Positions 42,783 to 52,150 of a DNA stretch of 64,000 nucleotides are shown here, in pieces; the stretch's first letter is position 1, and each line of letters starts with the position of its first letter. The notes under the pieces were generated by a model. That model had not been told where the DNA came from and did not search any database. It worked only from the letters and a program-made list of their open reading frames with translations. This DNA comes from Paenibacillus sp. JNUCC-31 (lineage in GTDB: Bacteria > Bacillota > Bacilli > Paenibacillales > Paenibacillaceae): contig NZ_CP062165.1 in the NCBI RefSeq assembly GCF_014844075.1, positions 4,092,001 to 4,156,000 on the forward strand, given 5' to 3'. The translations under genes and the position numbers were made by a program.

Positions 42783-44438
42783 TTGAACCGAATTGGGTCG
42801 AAAGGCGTATCCGTATTACTCGTGTCCATCTTGGTTGGAGGATTGTTGAGCGGATGTACGGATTCATCAGGGAACGGGAATAGCGGGGAAGCTGCAGATG
42901 GTTCATACAAGCTCAAAATATTGCACAACTGGAACGGTTCGGGTGGTTCGGATAACGGAATAACGCCTGTGGAAGAAGTCATCAAGGAGAAGACCGGCGT
43001 CACGCTGGATTGGGAGTATACCAAAGGCAGTGAGACCGAGAAGGTCAACCAGATATTTGCCACGCAGGATCTGCCGGATATCTATACCGGACCCGCATGG
43101 GGAGGCGAGCTGGACGGCATTATCAAGGCGGCCAAAGAAGGGCAGCTCGTCGATATTTCCGACAAATTGGGGGACTATCCTAACCTCGCGAAATCCATTG
43201 CCGAAGAAAATGTACCCCCAGCGCTCTACGAAAAGGCGATTAATGCCTATGACGGCAAAAAATATCTGCTTCTGCAAAACCAGCCTGCCCAGAATGAAGA
43301 TGGCATGGATTGGCTGTACGGCTTCTATGTTCGCAAGGATATCGCGGATAAGGTTGGTATAGACCCTCAGTCGGTCGTGACAAAGGAGGAATTCTATAAC
43401 TTCCTCAAAGCAATCAAGGATGCCAATCTGCAAGAGAACGGGCAGCCGGTCTTTCCACTGGGCGGCTTCAGCAACGGCTGGTCTGTCGGCATCGGTAATA
43501 CCATGTTCAATTCGGGTGGCAGTTATGTTGACAAAGGTGACGGAACGGTAGAGCACAACTTTTTCACGAAAGGCTATGAAGAGTACACGCTATTCTATCG
43601 GAAGTTGGTTGAGGAAGGGTTAATGGACCCGGAAGCATTTACCCAGACTGACCCGATCGCCAAGGAGAAAATCAATCAGGGGCGTATCGCCATTCTGGCC
43701 GCACACTATCCGGCCATTCTGGATGCCTCCAAAGAATATGTCACTTCACACCCTGGAAGCGATTACATCCCTATTGGCCCGTTGGAACGGGCAGATGTTG
43801 ATCCGAATCGCCCTGTGGATCTGGGCATTCAAGGCAACAACGTAACAGCCATCACCAAGAACTGCAAGGGCGCATGTGTGGATGCGGCGCTGAAGTTCCT
43901 CGATTACATGGCTTCCGATGAAGGATTTATGCTGGCAAGATACGGAGTTCAGGGCGTTCATTGGGATATGAAAGAGGGTAAACCTGTTGCCAATCCGGAA
44001 TGGTTTGATAAGTTTACGGCAGATCAATCGGGCAAAGTTCGCAAGAACGAAGGCATTTCCATTGGTTTGGAATCCATCACGGGGCCTGATCGAATCAATT
44101 CGGTCGCAGGCGGAGATATATGGGCGGATCAGAAACGGCTTGATGCCATGGAGAAGGCACGCAAAATCCTGCGACCTAATGGCATTCATGTCATTACAGC
44201 CTATAACCCGGGCGATGTGATTACCAAAGCACCAGAATGGGAGATGCTGAAGCCCTCAATGGACCGCATGAGTGATGCCTGGAAGGAAGCGATCTTTGCA
44301 AAGTCGGATGAAGCGGCGATGGGGATTATTAATGAACTTCGCGAGCAGCTTCGAAAGACCGGATATGATCAAGCCATGCAATTTACGAACGAAAATCTGA
44401 AAGGAAAAGATGTAGTTACCGTTCAGATGCCGAACTGA
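42783..44438 (+). CDS. Extracellular solute-binding lipoprotein (LipO-like)
   Basis: A 551-residue substrate-binding protein of the large LipO type. Signal peptide with lipobox LLSGC, lipidated Cys25. A Gly/Ser/Asn-rich linker follows, then the two-lobed domain beginning YKLKILHNWNGSGG. The WD residues of the NGF.NGW-like and LLYGFYVRKD segments are usual for family members that bind oligosaccharides. It captures the glycan at the outer face of the membrane and delivers it to the two permeases before it. TTG start 42783 after AGGAGG. Confidence 0.9.
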   Translation: MNRIGSKGVSVLLVSILVGGLLSGCTDSSGNGNSGEAADGSYKLKILHNWNGSGGSDNGITPVEEVIKEKTGVTLDWEYTKGSETEKVNQIFATQDLPDIYTGPAWGGELDGIIKAAKEGQLVDISDKLGDYPNLAKSIAEENVPPALYEKAINAYDGKKYLLLQNQPAQNEDGMDWLYGFYVRKDIADKVGIDPQSVVTKEEFYNFLKAIKDANLQENGQPVFPLGGFSNGWSVGIGNTMFNSGGSYVDKGDGTVEHNFFTKGYEEYTLFYRKLVEEGLMDPEAFTQTDPIAKEKINQGRIAILAAHYPAILDASKEYVTSHPGSDYIPIGPLERADVDPNRPVDLGIQGNNVTAITKNCKGACVDAALKFLDYMASDEGFMLARYGVQGVHWDMKEGKPVANPEWFDKFTADQSGKVRKNEGISIGLESITGPDRINSVAGGDIWADQKRLDAMEKARKILRPNGIHVITAYNPGDVITKAPEWEMLKPSMDRMSDAWKEAIFAKSDEAAMGIINELREQLRKTGYDQAMQFTNENLKGKDVVTVQMPN

Positions 44439-44492
44439 TGACGAACATCGCTATTCTTGATTCTGACTTTTACACGAAGGAGTTGTAAGGAT

Positions 44493-46499
44493 ATGACCAC
44501 CCGTTTCAGACCACCTTCCGTACCTCTTGTCACCGTGGACCCTTACTTTAGCGTATGGTCGGCCGCAGACCATCTGTATGAAGATCATACCCGGCATTGG
44601 ACGAACAAAGCGAATGGCATGGTGGGCTTGGCGGTGATCGATGGAAAGCTTCGACGATTTATGGGGAAAGTGGGATCGGAGGAGCGTACAGCTGTCCAGG
44701 AACCTGAAGTGCTGGTGCAGACCAACCTGACTGTCCAGCCCGTAACGACTCGATATACCTTTCAAGGCGAAGGAATAGAGCTTAATGTTCAGTTCACCAC
44801 ACCTTTATTGCTGGATGATTTGGACCTGTTATCCAGGCCGGTGACGTATTTGGATTTTCAGGTCAAATCGATCGATGGGGCAGCCCACCAAGTCAAAATT
44901 TATGTCGATGTAACAGGCGAATGGTGTGTAAACACAACCGATCAGCACGTAACCTGGGAACGCCATGTCATTGAGGAACAATGGAATGCCATGTCCATGG
45001 GTACTGTGGATCAGCCCGTATTGAAACTTGCCGGTGATGATACACGAATCGATTGGGGATATATGGTTCTCGCTGTTCCTCAATCCTCTCATATCCAGAC
45101 GGCCATTCACTCAGTGACAGGCCGCGAACAGTATGTACGCTCCCGTCAATTGCCGACAGAAGATGATCAGCACCAGCCGCAAGCTGTATCGGACAACATG
45201 CCGGTTATGGCAGCCGAGATCGATCTGGGGGCTGTCCAGGACGAACCGATATCCGAATTTCTCATGCTTGCATATGACGATATTCATGCGATTGAATATT
45301 TTCAACAACCACTGACTGCGTATTGGAAAAGAAATGGATTAACGTTTCAGGAGATGCTGTTACTGGCAGCTCAACAATACGAAGAGATTCAGCAGCGCTG
45401 TGACAGCTTTAATCTTGAACTCATGGCAGAGAGTCAGGCCGCAGGCGGTGAGAAATACCGGGATATTGTGGCGCTAACCTACAGACAGGCGATTGCAGCG
45501 CATAAGCTGGTTGCCGATGAGGAGGGGAATGTTCTATTTTTCTCCAAAGAGAATTTCAGCAATGGATGTATCGCTACGGTGGATGTCAGCTACCCTTCGA
45601 TCCCACTTTTCCTCAGGTACAACCCTGAACTGATCAAGGGCATGATGCGTCCGATTTACAGGTATGCGATGAGCCATGATTGGACGTTTGATTTTGCACC
45701 TCATGATGTAGGAACATACCCTAGGGCCAACGGTCAGGTGTATGGAGAGAATAAGCTGGAATACCAGATGCCGATTGAGGAATGCGGCAATATGCTGCTG
45801 ATGGCTGCGGCGGTCAGCAAGTATGAGGGGAACATCGATTTTGCCCGGAGTCATTGGGAACCCCTTACGAGATGGGCAGACTATCTGCTGCAAAATGGAC
45901 TTGATCCTGTAAACCAGCTGTGCACAGATGACTTTGCGGGACATTTGGCGCACAATACTAATTTATCGATCAAGGCCATATTGGGTATCGCTGCGTATTC
46001 CTACCTGTGTGAAAAGCTCGGTTTGCAGGAAGGGGCGAAGTACCTTGAGGAAGCTCGGAACATGGCTCAGGAGTGGGTGTCCATGGCAGATGCCGGGGAT
46101 CACTATAAGCTGACGTTTGACAGTCCCACCGATTCATGGAGCATGAAGTACAATCTGGTCTGGGATCATCTGCTCGACCTGCATCTGTTCCCCAAAGAGA
46201 TTGCTGCTAAAGAGCTCGCATATTATACGAACAAACAAAATCGCTATGGCTTGCCGCTGGATAGCCGTGAAACGTATACCAAATCCGATTGGCTGGTATG
46301 GTGTGCCTCCATGAGTTCAACGCAAGCGCAGTTTGAGTCTTTCATTTCACCGCTGTGGGATTTCATGAATGAAACTTCGTCTCGTGTTCCCGTAACGGAT
46401 TGGTATGACACGGTCACCGCTAAGCAGATGAATTTTCAGAATCGTTCTGTGGTCGGCGGCTTTTTTATCCAATTACTCATGCAACAGTCTACAGACTAA
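44493..46499 (+). CDS. GtaA-like DUF4964/DUF5127/DUF4965/DUF1793 protein
   Basis: A 668-residue cytosolic protein of the glutaminase-A/GH-like family. The N-terminal DUF4964/5127 part begins RPPSVPLVTVDPYFSVWS and holds WTNKANGMVGLAVIDGK. The DUF4965 and six-hairpin-like DUF1793 parts follow with FFSKENFSNGCIATVDVSYP, HDVGTYPRANGQVYG, PIEECGNMLLMAAAV and TDDFAGHLAHNTNLSIKAI. The fungal reference enzyme is described as glutaminase A, but the fold is of a (alpha/alpha)6 glycosidase and bacterial members sit in glycan loci; so a glycosidase role is more likely here (inference). ATG 44493 after AAGGAGTTG. Confidence 0.8.
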   Translation: MTTRFRPPSVPLVTVDPYFSVWSAADHLYEDHTRHWTNKANGMVGLAVIDGKLRRFMGKVGSEERTAVQEPEVLVQTNLTVQPVTTRYTFQGEGIELNVQFTTPLLLDDLDLLSRPVTYLDFQVKSIDGAAHQVKIYVDVTGEWCVNTTDQHVTWERHVIEEQWNAMSMGTVDQPVLKLAGDDTRIDWGYMVLAVPQSSHIQTAIHSVTGREQYVRSRQLPTEDDQHQPQAVSDNMPVMAAEIDLGAVQDEPISEFLMLAYDDIHAIEYFQQPLTAYWKRNGLTFQEMLLLAAQQYEEIQQRCDSFNLELMAESQAAGGEKYRDIVALTYRQAIAAHKLVADEEGNVLFFSKENFSNGCIATVDVSYPSIPLFLRYNPELIKGMMRPIYRYAMSHDWTFDFAPHDVGTYPRANGQVYGENKLEYQMPIEECGNMLLMAAAVSKYEGNIDFARSHWEPLTRWADYLLQNGLDPVNQLCTDDFAGHLAHNTNLSIKAILGIAAYSYLCEKLGLQEGAKYLEEARNMAQEWVSMADAGDHYKLTFDSPTDSWSMKYNLVWDHLLDLHLFPKEIAAKELAYYTNKQNRYGLPLDSRETYTKSDWLVWCASMSSTQAQFESFISPLWDFMNETSSRVPVTDWYDTVTAKQMNFQNRSVVGGFFIQLLMQQSTD

Positions 46500-46523
46500 T
46501 GGGTGTGAAGGCAGGTGGTGAGT

Positions 46524-49500
46524 ATGAAGGCAGACGCAGAAGAAATCTGTAACCCTTCCATAGAACTCAAACAGGAATTTGCGAATCCGGATGAAACATA
46601 TCGTCCACAGCCTTTTTGGTTTCTGAATCATGAGCTGGAGAAGACGGAACTGGAGAGCCAGATTCAATCCATGTTTGAAGCGGGAGTTGGTGGCGTGGTT
46701 CTGCATGCTCGGCATGGGATGCAACTGCCATATCTTTCGCCGGAATTCATGGAAGTGCTGGAGTTCTGCACAGCAGAATGCGAGAAACGAAATATGGTTG
46801 TTTGGCTGTACGATGAGGAGAATTGGCCGAGCGGAACATTGGGTGGAAAACTGACACGGGAGCACCCGGAATATCGCATGCGTTATTTGAGAATAGAGGA
46901 AAAACGGTATTTGCAAGGTACATCGCAGGAAGGCATGAAGCTGGACTTTGCCTCCTGCGATCACAATGAGCTGATCGCCATTCTGGCCTATCGCGCGATT
47001 AATTGCGACGGAGAGTGGCTGCTTCATGATGAATCGGAAGATATCACACATTATTGGGGGCGGGAGTGGACGCCGAATCATGTCGATGATTCTTATATCG
47101 TGCTCGCCTGCTGGTCTTGTGAAATTGCCGAAGGAATCACCTTCGCTCAAGGGTATTATCTGGACACATTGAACCCGAAAGCGGTTCAGTCTTTCATTCA
47201 GATGTCTTATGAACCGTTTCTGGCATTAAAGCCCTATTACGGCTCAACCATCCAAGGGGTGTTTACAGACGAGCCGGGGCTTATGATTCATGATGGTTTC
47301 TTCGGCGTGGAGGCAATCCGAACCGCTGTTCATGATGTGGAGGCTACTTTGCCTGGGCTCGTCTTCGCTTGGACTGAGGGGATGGCCGAACGATATCAGC
47401 AAGAGAATGGGTATGATCTAATCCCGCGGTTAGGTGCATTGTTGTATCGAGTGACAGACGGCAGCCGATCCACAAGGCAGCAATATTATGATACGATCAC
47501 CCGTTGGTATGTGGAGGGATACCATGCCGGGATTCGTTCATGGTGTGAACAATCCGGTCTGCTCTATATCGGTCATACGCTGGAGGAGCCTGTCTGGGGG
47601 CAGGCTCGATCTCAAGGCAATCAGACCCGAGTATTGCAGCAATTCCACTATGCAGGCGTGGATTATCTCACTCCCGGCATCGGGTCAAAGGCGAATCCGC
47701 ATCGCATTGTGTCCGTCAAGACGGCGGCTTCTGTCGCGAAGCTGAACAGGAAGGAACGGGTGATCTGTGAAGCCTTTGGTGCAAGTGGTCATGGTTATTC
47801 CATGCGCCAGCGGCGACTTGATGCCAATTTTATGGCCTTTTTGGGAGTTAATCTGTTTATTCCGCATGCATTCTATTATTCGTTTGCCGGGTATCGGAAG
47901 ACCGACTTTCCACCGACTGAATTCAAACATGCACCCCATTGGCTGCATTATCGTGCTTTTGCCGATTATATAGGGCGATTGAGTTTGCTTGGAGCAAAAG
48001 GAAAACGAACGCCGGAAGTTCTGCTGTTATCGCCTATCCATACGGTATATGAAAACATGTTCACATCAGGCGAAGCGGATATGCATCCTTCATCAGATGT
48101 GCTGTTCTCTCTTTTGTCAGATCGCTTGCTGCGATCATCTATCGACTACGACTATGTGGATGAATGCCAGCTTCGCGATGCGCTCCTTGTTGAAGGAGAG
48201 GGCTTGCAATTTAATGGCAACGGTCATAGCTATTCGATGGTCATTATGCCGGAGATTGAGGTGATGTCAAGGGACATCGCAACCAGGCTTGTATCCTTTG
48301 TTAAACAGGGCGGAAGTTTAATTGCAATAGGTACAATTCCGCAGCATAGTGAATCCTTGCGCCAAGACCCAGCGCTGCTGAAGGATATCCGGGAGCTGTT
48401 TGGTTCCGATCCTCAGCACGGAAAATTAGTTGCTGTTGGCAAGGGGCACAGTCTGTTTTACTCCATGGATGAGGCTGTTCATCAAGGCGGTCAGAGTCAG
48501 CGTCTGGATCCACTCGAAGCGTTTTGTATTCAATTAGGGGAGTTGATCAGAGAACCACCGGTAATACGATGGGATTGGATTGAAGGTCAGTCTGACGATT
48601 TGATTAGCGTCGAACGCAGAATTGGAGATTTGGTATATGTATGGCTTATGAACTGGTCGGAGCACTCCGTGACCATTAAGCTCATTTACGATGAAAAGAA
48701 AGGTGACTTGGAAGAGTGGGAGTTGGAGAGTGGAAGAGTACGCAGCATTGACGCTGAATCGTTCCTTTCATTCGTACCCGGAGAGCTGCGTGTGCTGTCG
48801 GTAAGTCCCCAAGAGAGCTCTTCTTTTCCGCAAGAACGTACGGATCATGCGGAGTATACAGAGCAAGTTCAACCGGGAGATCAATCTTTTTCCACGAATG
48901 TGGTAGAGGTCATTCTGGATGAGCACTGGCGGTTCAGGACTGCAGGACCCAATGTTTTTCTGTTGGATCGATGGCATGTCACGTTGAATGACCGACATTC
49001 CAGGATGAACGCGACCATGCCCGGGCAAGTAAATACGTATCGCACGACGTTTGGCATGACGCAAAAATTGATTGAACGGCTTCAATCCCGGTGTGGTTCG
49101 GATCGTTCAGGTAAGGCGGGAGAAGAATCATGGGGCAGGATGGAATTGATTCTGGATGATGTAGATCAGAACATTCCATCCCATATCGGATTTTTGCAGC
49201 GTAGGCGTAATCTTGAAATATTCGTCAATGGGGTACGTCAGGAAGCGTTAAGACGCTCTTCGTGGCAGGATGGCGATTATGACAGTGTAGATATCACTCC
49301 ACATTTGTTGGCCGGCGAGAATGAGTTGGAGATTCTGACGGTTTCGTTATTGGAGCCGATGCCTGCTATTTCATTCCCAGCATATCTGATTGGTCCGTTC
49401 GCGATAGAAAACGATACGACGTTAAATACCGATGTGGAACAATGGGGTGGATGTTGGAATGCTGCTGGCTATCCTTATTATTCAGGTACGGGTGTCTACT

Positions 49501-49811
49501 CGCAGCAGGTGGATCTGTCTAACGTAAACTTAGCTGCAAATGAGGAGCTATGGCTGGTAGCCGAGGATATAAGGGAGACAGCAAGCCTATATGTGAATGA
49601 TATTGAAGCAGGTATTCGTTTATGGCCGCCTTACCAATGGAACATAACGCCATATATTCAAGAAGGATTGAATGAAATGAACTTACATGCCGCAAACACA
49701 CTGGAGAATATGTATGGAAAGTCAGCACTGACATCAGGACTCAATGGACAGGTGAGGTTGATCCGACGTACGCGAAGAACATCACAGACGCAACATCACA
49801 ACAAATCATAA
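46524..49811 (+). CDS. GH106-like glycoside hydrolase (alpha-L-rhamnosidase type)
   Basis: A 1095-residue protein. The N-terminal barrel starts RPQPFWFLNHELEKTELESQ (quoted in part: RPQPFWFLNHE) and has GVGGVVLHARHG, WLYDEENWPSG, FTDEPG (D249, E250) and ICEAFGASGHGYSM, the pattern of GH106-like enzymes. A flavodoxin-like segment lies around 500-640. The C-terminal 300 residues form galactose-binding-like beta sandwiches (LEIFVNGVRQEAL, LYVNDIEAGIRLWPPYQWNI). No signal peptide. The GH106 assignment rests on overall pattern; a related family is possible. ATG 46524 is chosen for its distance from AGGTGG; GTG 46515 is the alternative. Confidence 0.65.
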   Translation: MKADAEEICNPSIELKQEFANPDETYRPQPFWFLNHELEKTELESQIQSMFEAGVGGVVLHARHGMQLPYLSPEFMEVLEFCTAECEKRNMVVWLYDEENWPSGTLGGKLTREHPEYRMRYLRIEEKRYLQGTSQEGMKLDFASCDHNELIAILAYRAINCDGEWLLHDESEDITHYWGREWTPNHVDDSYIVLACWSCEIAEGITFAQGYYLDTLNPKAVQSFIQMSYEPFLALKPYYGSTIQGVFTDEPGLMIHDGFFGVEAIRTAVHDVEATLPGLVFAWTEGMAERYQQENGYDLIPRLGALLYRVTDGSRSTRQQYYDTITRWYVEGYHAGIRSWCEQSGLLYIGHTLEEPVWGQARSQGNQTRVLQQFHYAGVDYLTPGIGSKANPHRIVSVKTAASVAKLNRKERVICEAFGASGHGYSMRQRRLDANFMAFLGVNLFIPHAFYYSFAGYRKTDFPPTEFKHAPHWLHYRAFADYIGRLSLLGAKGKRTPEVLLLSPIHTVYENMFTSGEADMHPSSDVLFSLLSDRLLRSSIDYDYVDECQLRDALLVEGEGLQFNGNGHSYSMVIMPEIEVMSRDIATRLVSFVKQGGSLIAIGTIPQHSESLRQDPALLKDIRELFGSDPQHGKLVAVGKGHSLFYSMDEAVHQGGQSQRLDPLEAFCIQLGELIREPPVIRWDWIEGQSDDLISVERRIGDLVYVWLMNWSEHSVTIKLIYDEKKGDLEEWELESGRVRSIDAESFLSFVPGELRVLSVSPQESSSFPQERTDHAEYTEQVQPGDQSFSTNVVEVILDEHWRFRTAGPNVFLLDRWHVTLNDRHSRMNATMPGQVNTYRTTFGMTQKLIERLQSRCGSDRSGKAGEESWGRMELILDDVDQNIPSHIGFLQRRRNLEIFVNGVRQEALRRSSWQDGDYDSVDITPHLLAGENELEILTVSLLEPMPAISFPAYLIGPFAIENDTTLNTDVEQWGGCWNAAGYPYYSGTGVYSQQVDLSNVNLAANEELWLVAEDIRETASLYVNDIEAGIRLWPPYQWNITPYIQEGLNEMNLHAANTLENMYGKSALTSGLNGQVRLIRRTRRTSQTQHHNKS

Positions 49812-49828
49812 AAAACTTTAAAAATGCG

Positions 49829-49949
49829 TGTTCAAAAAGTCAGGTTTTCAGCACCGAAGCTAATGCTTCCGAAGTGCGTTTTTTCAAAACGCTGGAGTTG
49901 GATGAAGCTAGGGACGGAGTAGCGGAGGATCAAAAGTTGACTTTGAACA
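49829..49949. repeat. 120-bp MITE-like element with terminal inverted repeats
   Basis: TGTTCAAAAAGTCA (49829-49842) and TGACTTTGAACA (49938-49949) are inverted repeats (with a 2-base bulge), enclosing GC-richer sequence with internal short palindromes (CGAAGCTAATGCTTCCG). It sits exactly between two genes of the glycan locus and has no frame. The form is that of a small non-autonomous transposable repeat. Confidence 0.55.
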
Positions 49950-49974
49950 ACCTCTAAAAGGAGATATGAACATT

Positions 49975-52011
49975 ATGATTCGTAAATTAGCCGTTTTGTG
50001 TGTTGCCCTGGTCTGTACAACCGTGTTATCGGCTAGCGCATTTGCTGCCACAGATGAGTTGAAGCATACAAACTCTTTGAAGTGGCCTCAAAATCAAGCG
50101 CTTCCAAATTTCAATAAAGTAGAACGTTTGGATGTGGCGAATGTATATGAGGAATCTGGCGATATCAAATTGCTTTTGACGACGCTTGAAGGGGTTATCA
50201 ATCGGGAAAAACCACGAATTTACATTCAACAGAATAAAGTAGACCCTTGGCTGCAGGACTTGAACGTTCCTTATAAGCAGCATGACAACGTAATGGATGT
50301 TCTCAAGCAATATGCGAAAGAGATCAAAGGCATTATCGTATATGATCCGCAGCTGCCGGACTCCATTAACGTGGCAACGACACTTGCCGGACTCAAAAAT
50401 GCTGTTGTTGCCAGTCCTGAACTGGCTCAACAATTGACTGCAGCACCGTATAACCTATCGGTAATCGAAGACTTGCAGGGCAAGTTCAAGAATCGTATGG
50501 ATGCATACAACTGGCAGTATGAGCATCTTTGGAGCCAGACCACTCAACGAATGTTAGTCGGATTGAGTCCAGACACCTCCATCCCGATTCCGTCCGGAAA
50601 TTTTGATTCATTCCAAACGGTTGGAGTCGAGAAGGAACAGATCCGTGATGCAAGCAACAGGAAGACCTATGACTATGACTTGTCATCCTACTTGGGAAAA
50701 GAAGCGGTCTACCTCCGCTTTAATGATGCCTTTCCTCAGGATGGCTGGGGGCCTGCGGTTCATCAAGTGACGGTGAAAGCAGATGGACAGATTATTGCGG
50801 ATTTCAAAACAGGTTCTTCTGAGGAAGAAGCGTTTCTCTATGATCGACATAACTCCAAATTTTTGCCTGGAAGCGATCACCGCTTCGCAGATAATGGAAA
50901 CTACTTTGTATACGAATTTAAGCCTGCAGCGGACACAAAGCAACTAACCGTATCGATCGAGATGTGGAACCAATACAAGGTATCTGCGAGCAATGTTCAA
51001 CCACTCTCGTCTGAAGAAAAGGAACCTTATGGCTATCTCCGCGATTATGCCGTAGCGAACAAAGCCATGGTGTTCTGGTTGTCTACCAGTGTGCCAGAGG
51101 AAAAGGCGCTATTTGAGAAGATTCTGTCTGATGTAAAGCCAGGGACACCTTATTTGGGTTGGTTCGACAATGATTTTGAAGGTGAAGTTGCGGGCATAGA
51201 AATCACATCACGTCACGGTGTCTATGTCGTTCCTTCCGACTGGTTCCATAACATGACCGTATTTTCAGGAACAACCGTAAAACAACAACCTGCTCCCAAA
51301 CCGGTGAAATCCAAGCTGGAGAACAAAATCTATGTAACCTATACCTTTGGCGAAGGTGACAACATGCAATACGATCAGAATCATATGCGCAACCTGTGGG
51401 CTGATCCCGCTCGGGGTAAAGTGCCTATCAACTGGACTTCTAGTCCGTTACTCTACGATGCAGCTCCTGCCATCCTAAACTATTACCGTTCAACCGCGAC
51501 ACCAAATGATCAGCTTGTGGCAGGCCCATCCGGAGTGGGTTACTTCAATCCAAATGTCTGGCCGAAGAACACATTTCCAGCCTATCTGAAACAAACCTTT
51601 TCATATCTGAAAAAGACCAACATGTCGTACCCTTTTGTCCTCAATCGTGAACTTGGAAAAGACGTTCCGCTGAGTGATTCGATTGCAGCTGCGTACGAGA
51701 AGAACTATAAACTTCCAGGCCTGTTCCTCGCAGGCGAGGACAAAGCCAATGTTCAGATCATGAATGGCAGCCTTCCGGTCTCCATTCTGCGAGGCATCTC
51801 AACCGTTCAGGATGGTAAAAATATCCTAAATACTACCAAGGCAGAATGGGATGGCAGCTCTCCAACGTTTATCTCGGTTGGCATCAACGCGTGGAGCATG
51901 ACACCATCGGATGTTCTGGCGATCACGGAATCTCTTGGAGCAGAATTCCAGGTTGTGAAGGCGGATGAATACTTCTCCCTGATCCGAAAAGCGTACGGCT
52001 TGTCCAAATAA
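49975..52011 (+). CDS. Secreted GxGYxYP-family putative glycoside hydrolase
   Basis: A 678-residue exported protein. Signal peptide of about 26 residues (MIRKLAVLCVAL..SASAFAA). The N-terminal GxGYxYP_N part (about 35-190) opens VERLDVANVYEESGD and LLTTLEGVINREKPRIYI. A beta-sandwich insertion (about 210-345, including VYLRFNDAFPQDGWGP) is followed by the catalytic-like C-terminal part with YVTYTFGEGDNMQY and AGPSGVGYFNPNVWP near 517-531. The name-giving motif is altered to GVGYFNP. Family activity is unproven. ATG 49975 is chosen because AAGGAG lies 11 bp upstream, while for ATG 49966 it is only 2 bp away. It is the one secreted enzyme of the locus. Confidence 0.8.
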   Translation: MIRKLAVLCVALVCTTVLSASAFAATDELKHTNSLKWPQNQALPNFNKVERLDVANVYEESGDIKLLLTTLEGVINREKPRIYIQQNKVDPWLQDLNVPYKQHDNVMDVLKQYAKEIKGIIVYDPQLPDSINVATTLAGLKNAVVASPELAQQLTAAPYNLSVIEDLQGKFKNRMDAYNWQYEHLWSQTTQRMLVGLSPDTSIPIPSGNFDSFQTVGVEKEQIRDASNRKTYDYDLSSYLGKEAVYLRFNDAFPQDGWGPAVHQVTVKADGQIIADFKTGSSEEEAFLYDRHNSKFLPGSDHRFADNGNYFVYEFKPAADTKQLTVSIEMWNQYKVSASNVQPLSSEEKEPYGYLRDYAVANKAMVFWLSTSVPEEKALFEKILSDVKPGTPYLGWFDNDFEGEVAGIEITSRHGVYVVPSDWFHNMTVFSGTTVKQQPAPKPVKSKLENKIYVTYTFGEGDNMQYDQNHMRNLWADPARGKVPINWTSSPLLYDAAPAILNYYRSTATPNDQLVAGPSGVGYFNPNVWPKNTFPAYLKQTFSYLKKTNMSYPFVLNRELGKDVPLSDSIAAAYEKNYKLPGLFLAGEDKANVQIMNGSLPVSILRGISTVQDGKNILNTTKAEWDGSSPTFISVGINAWSMTPSDVLAITESLGAEFQVVKADEYFSLIRKAYGLSK

Positions 52012-52091
52012 GGTATAAACCTTTCGGCAGTCTTCGAAGCAATCGGAAACTTGAGTCACGCAAGTCCGGTTTGATATCCGAATATAATTCG

Positions 52092-52137
52092 CCAAATCAA
52101 AGACCTGCCGATCCTTGGGGATCATGCGGGTCTTTGG
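52092..52137. terminator. Terminator between convergent genes
   Basis: CCAAA.CAAAGACC..GATCC / GGATC..GGTCTTTGG hairpin, serving the GxGYxYP gene and the oppositely directed MATE gene. The T content is better for the plus-strand gene. Confidence 0.55.
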
Positions 52138-52150
52138 CTTGTTAGTACGT

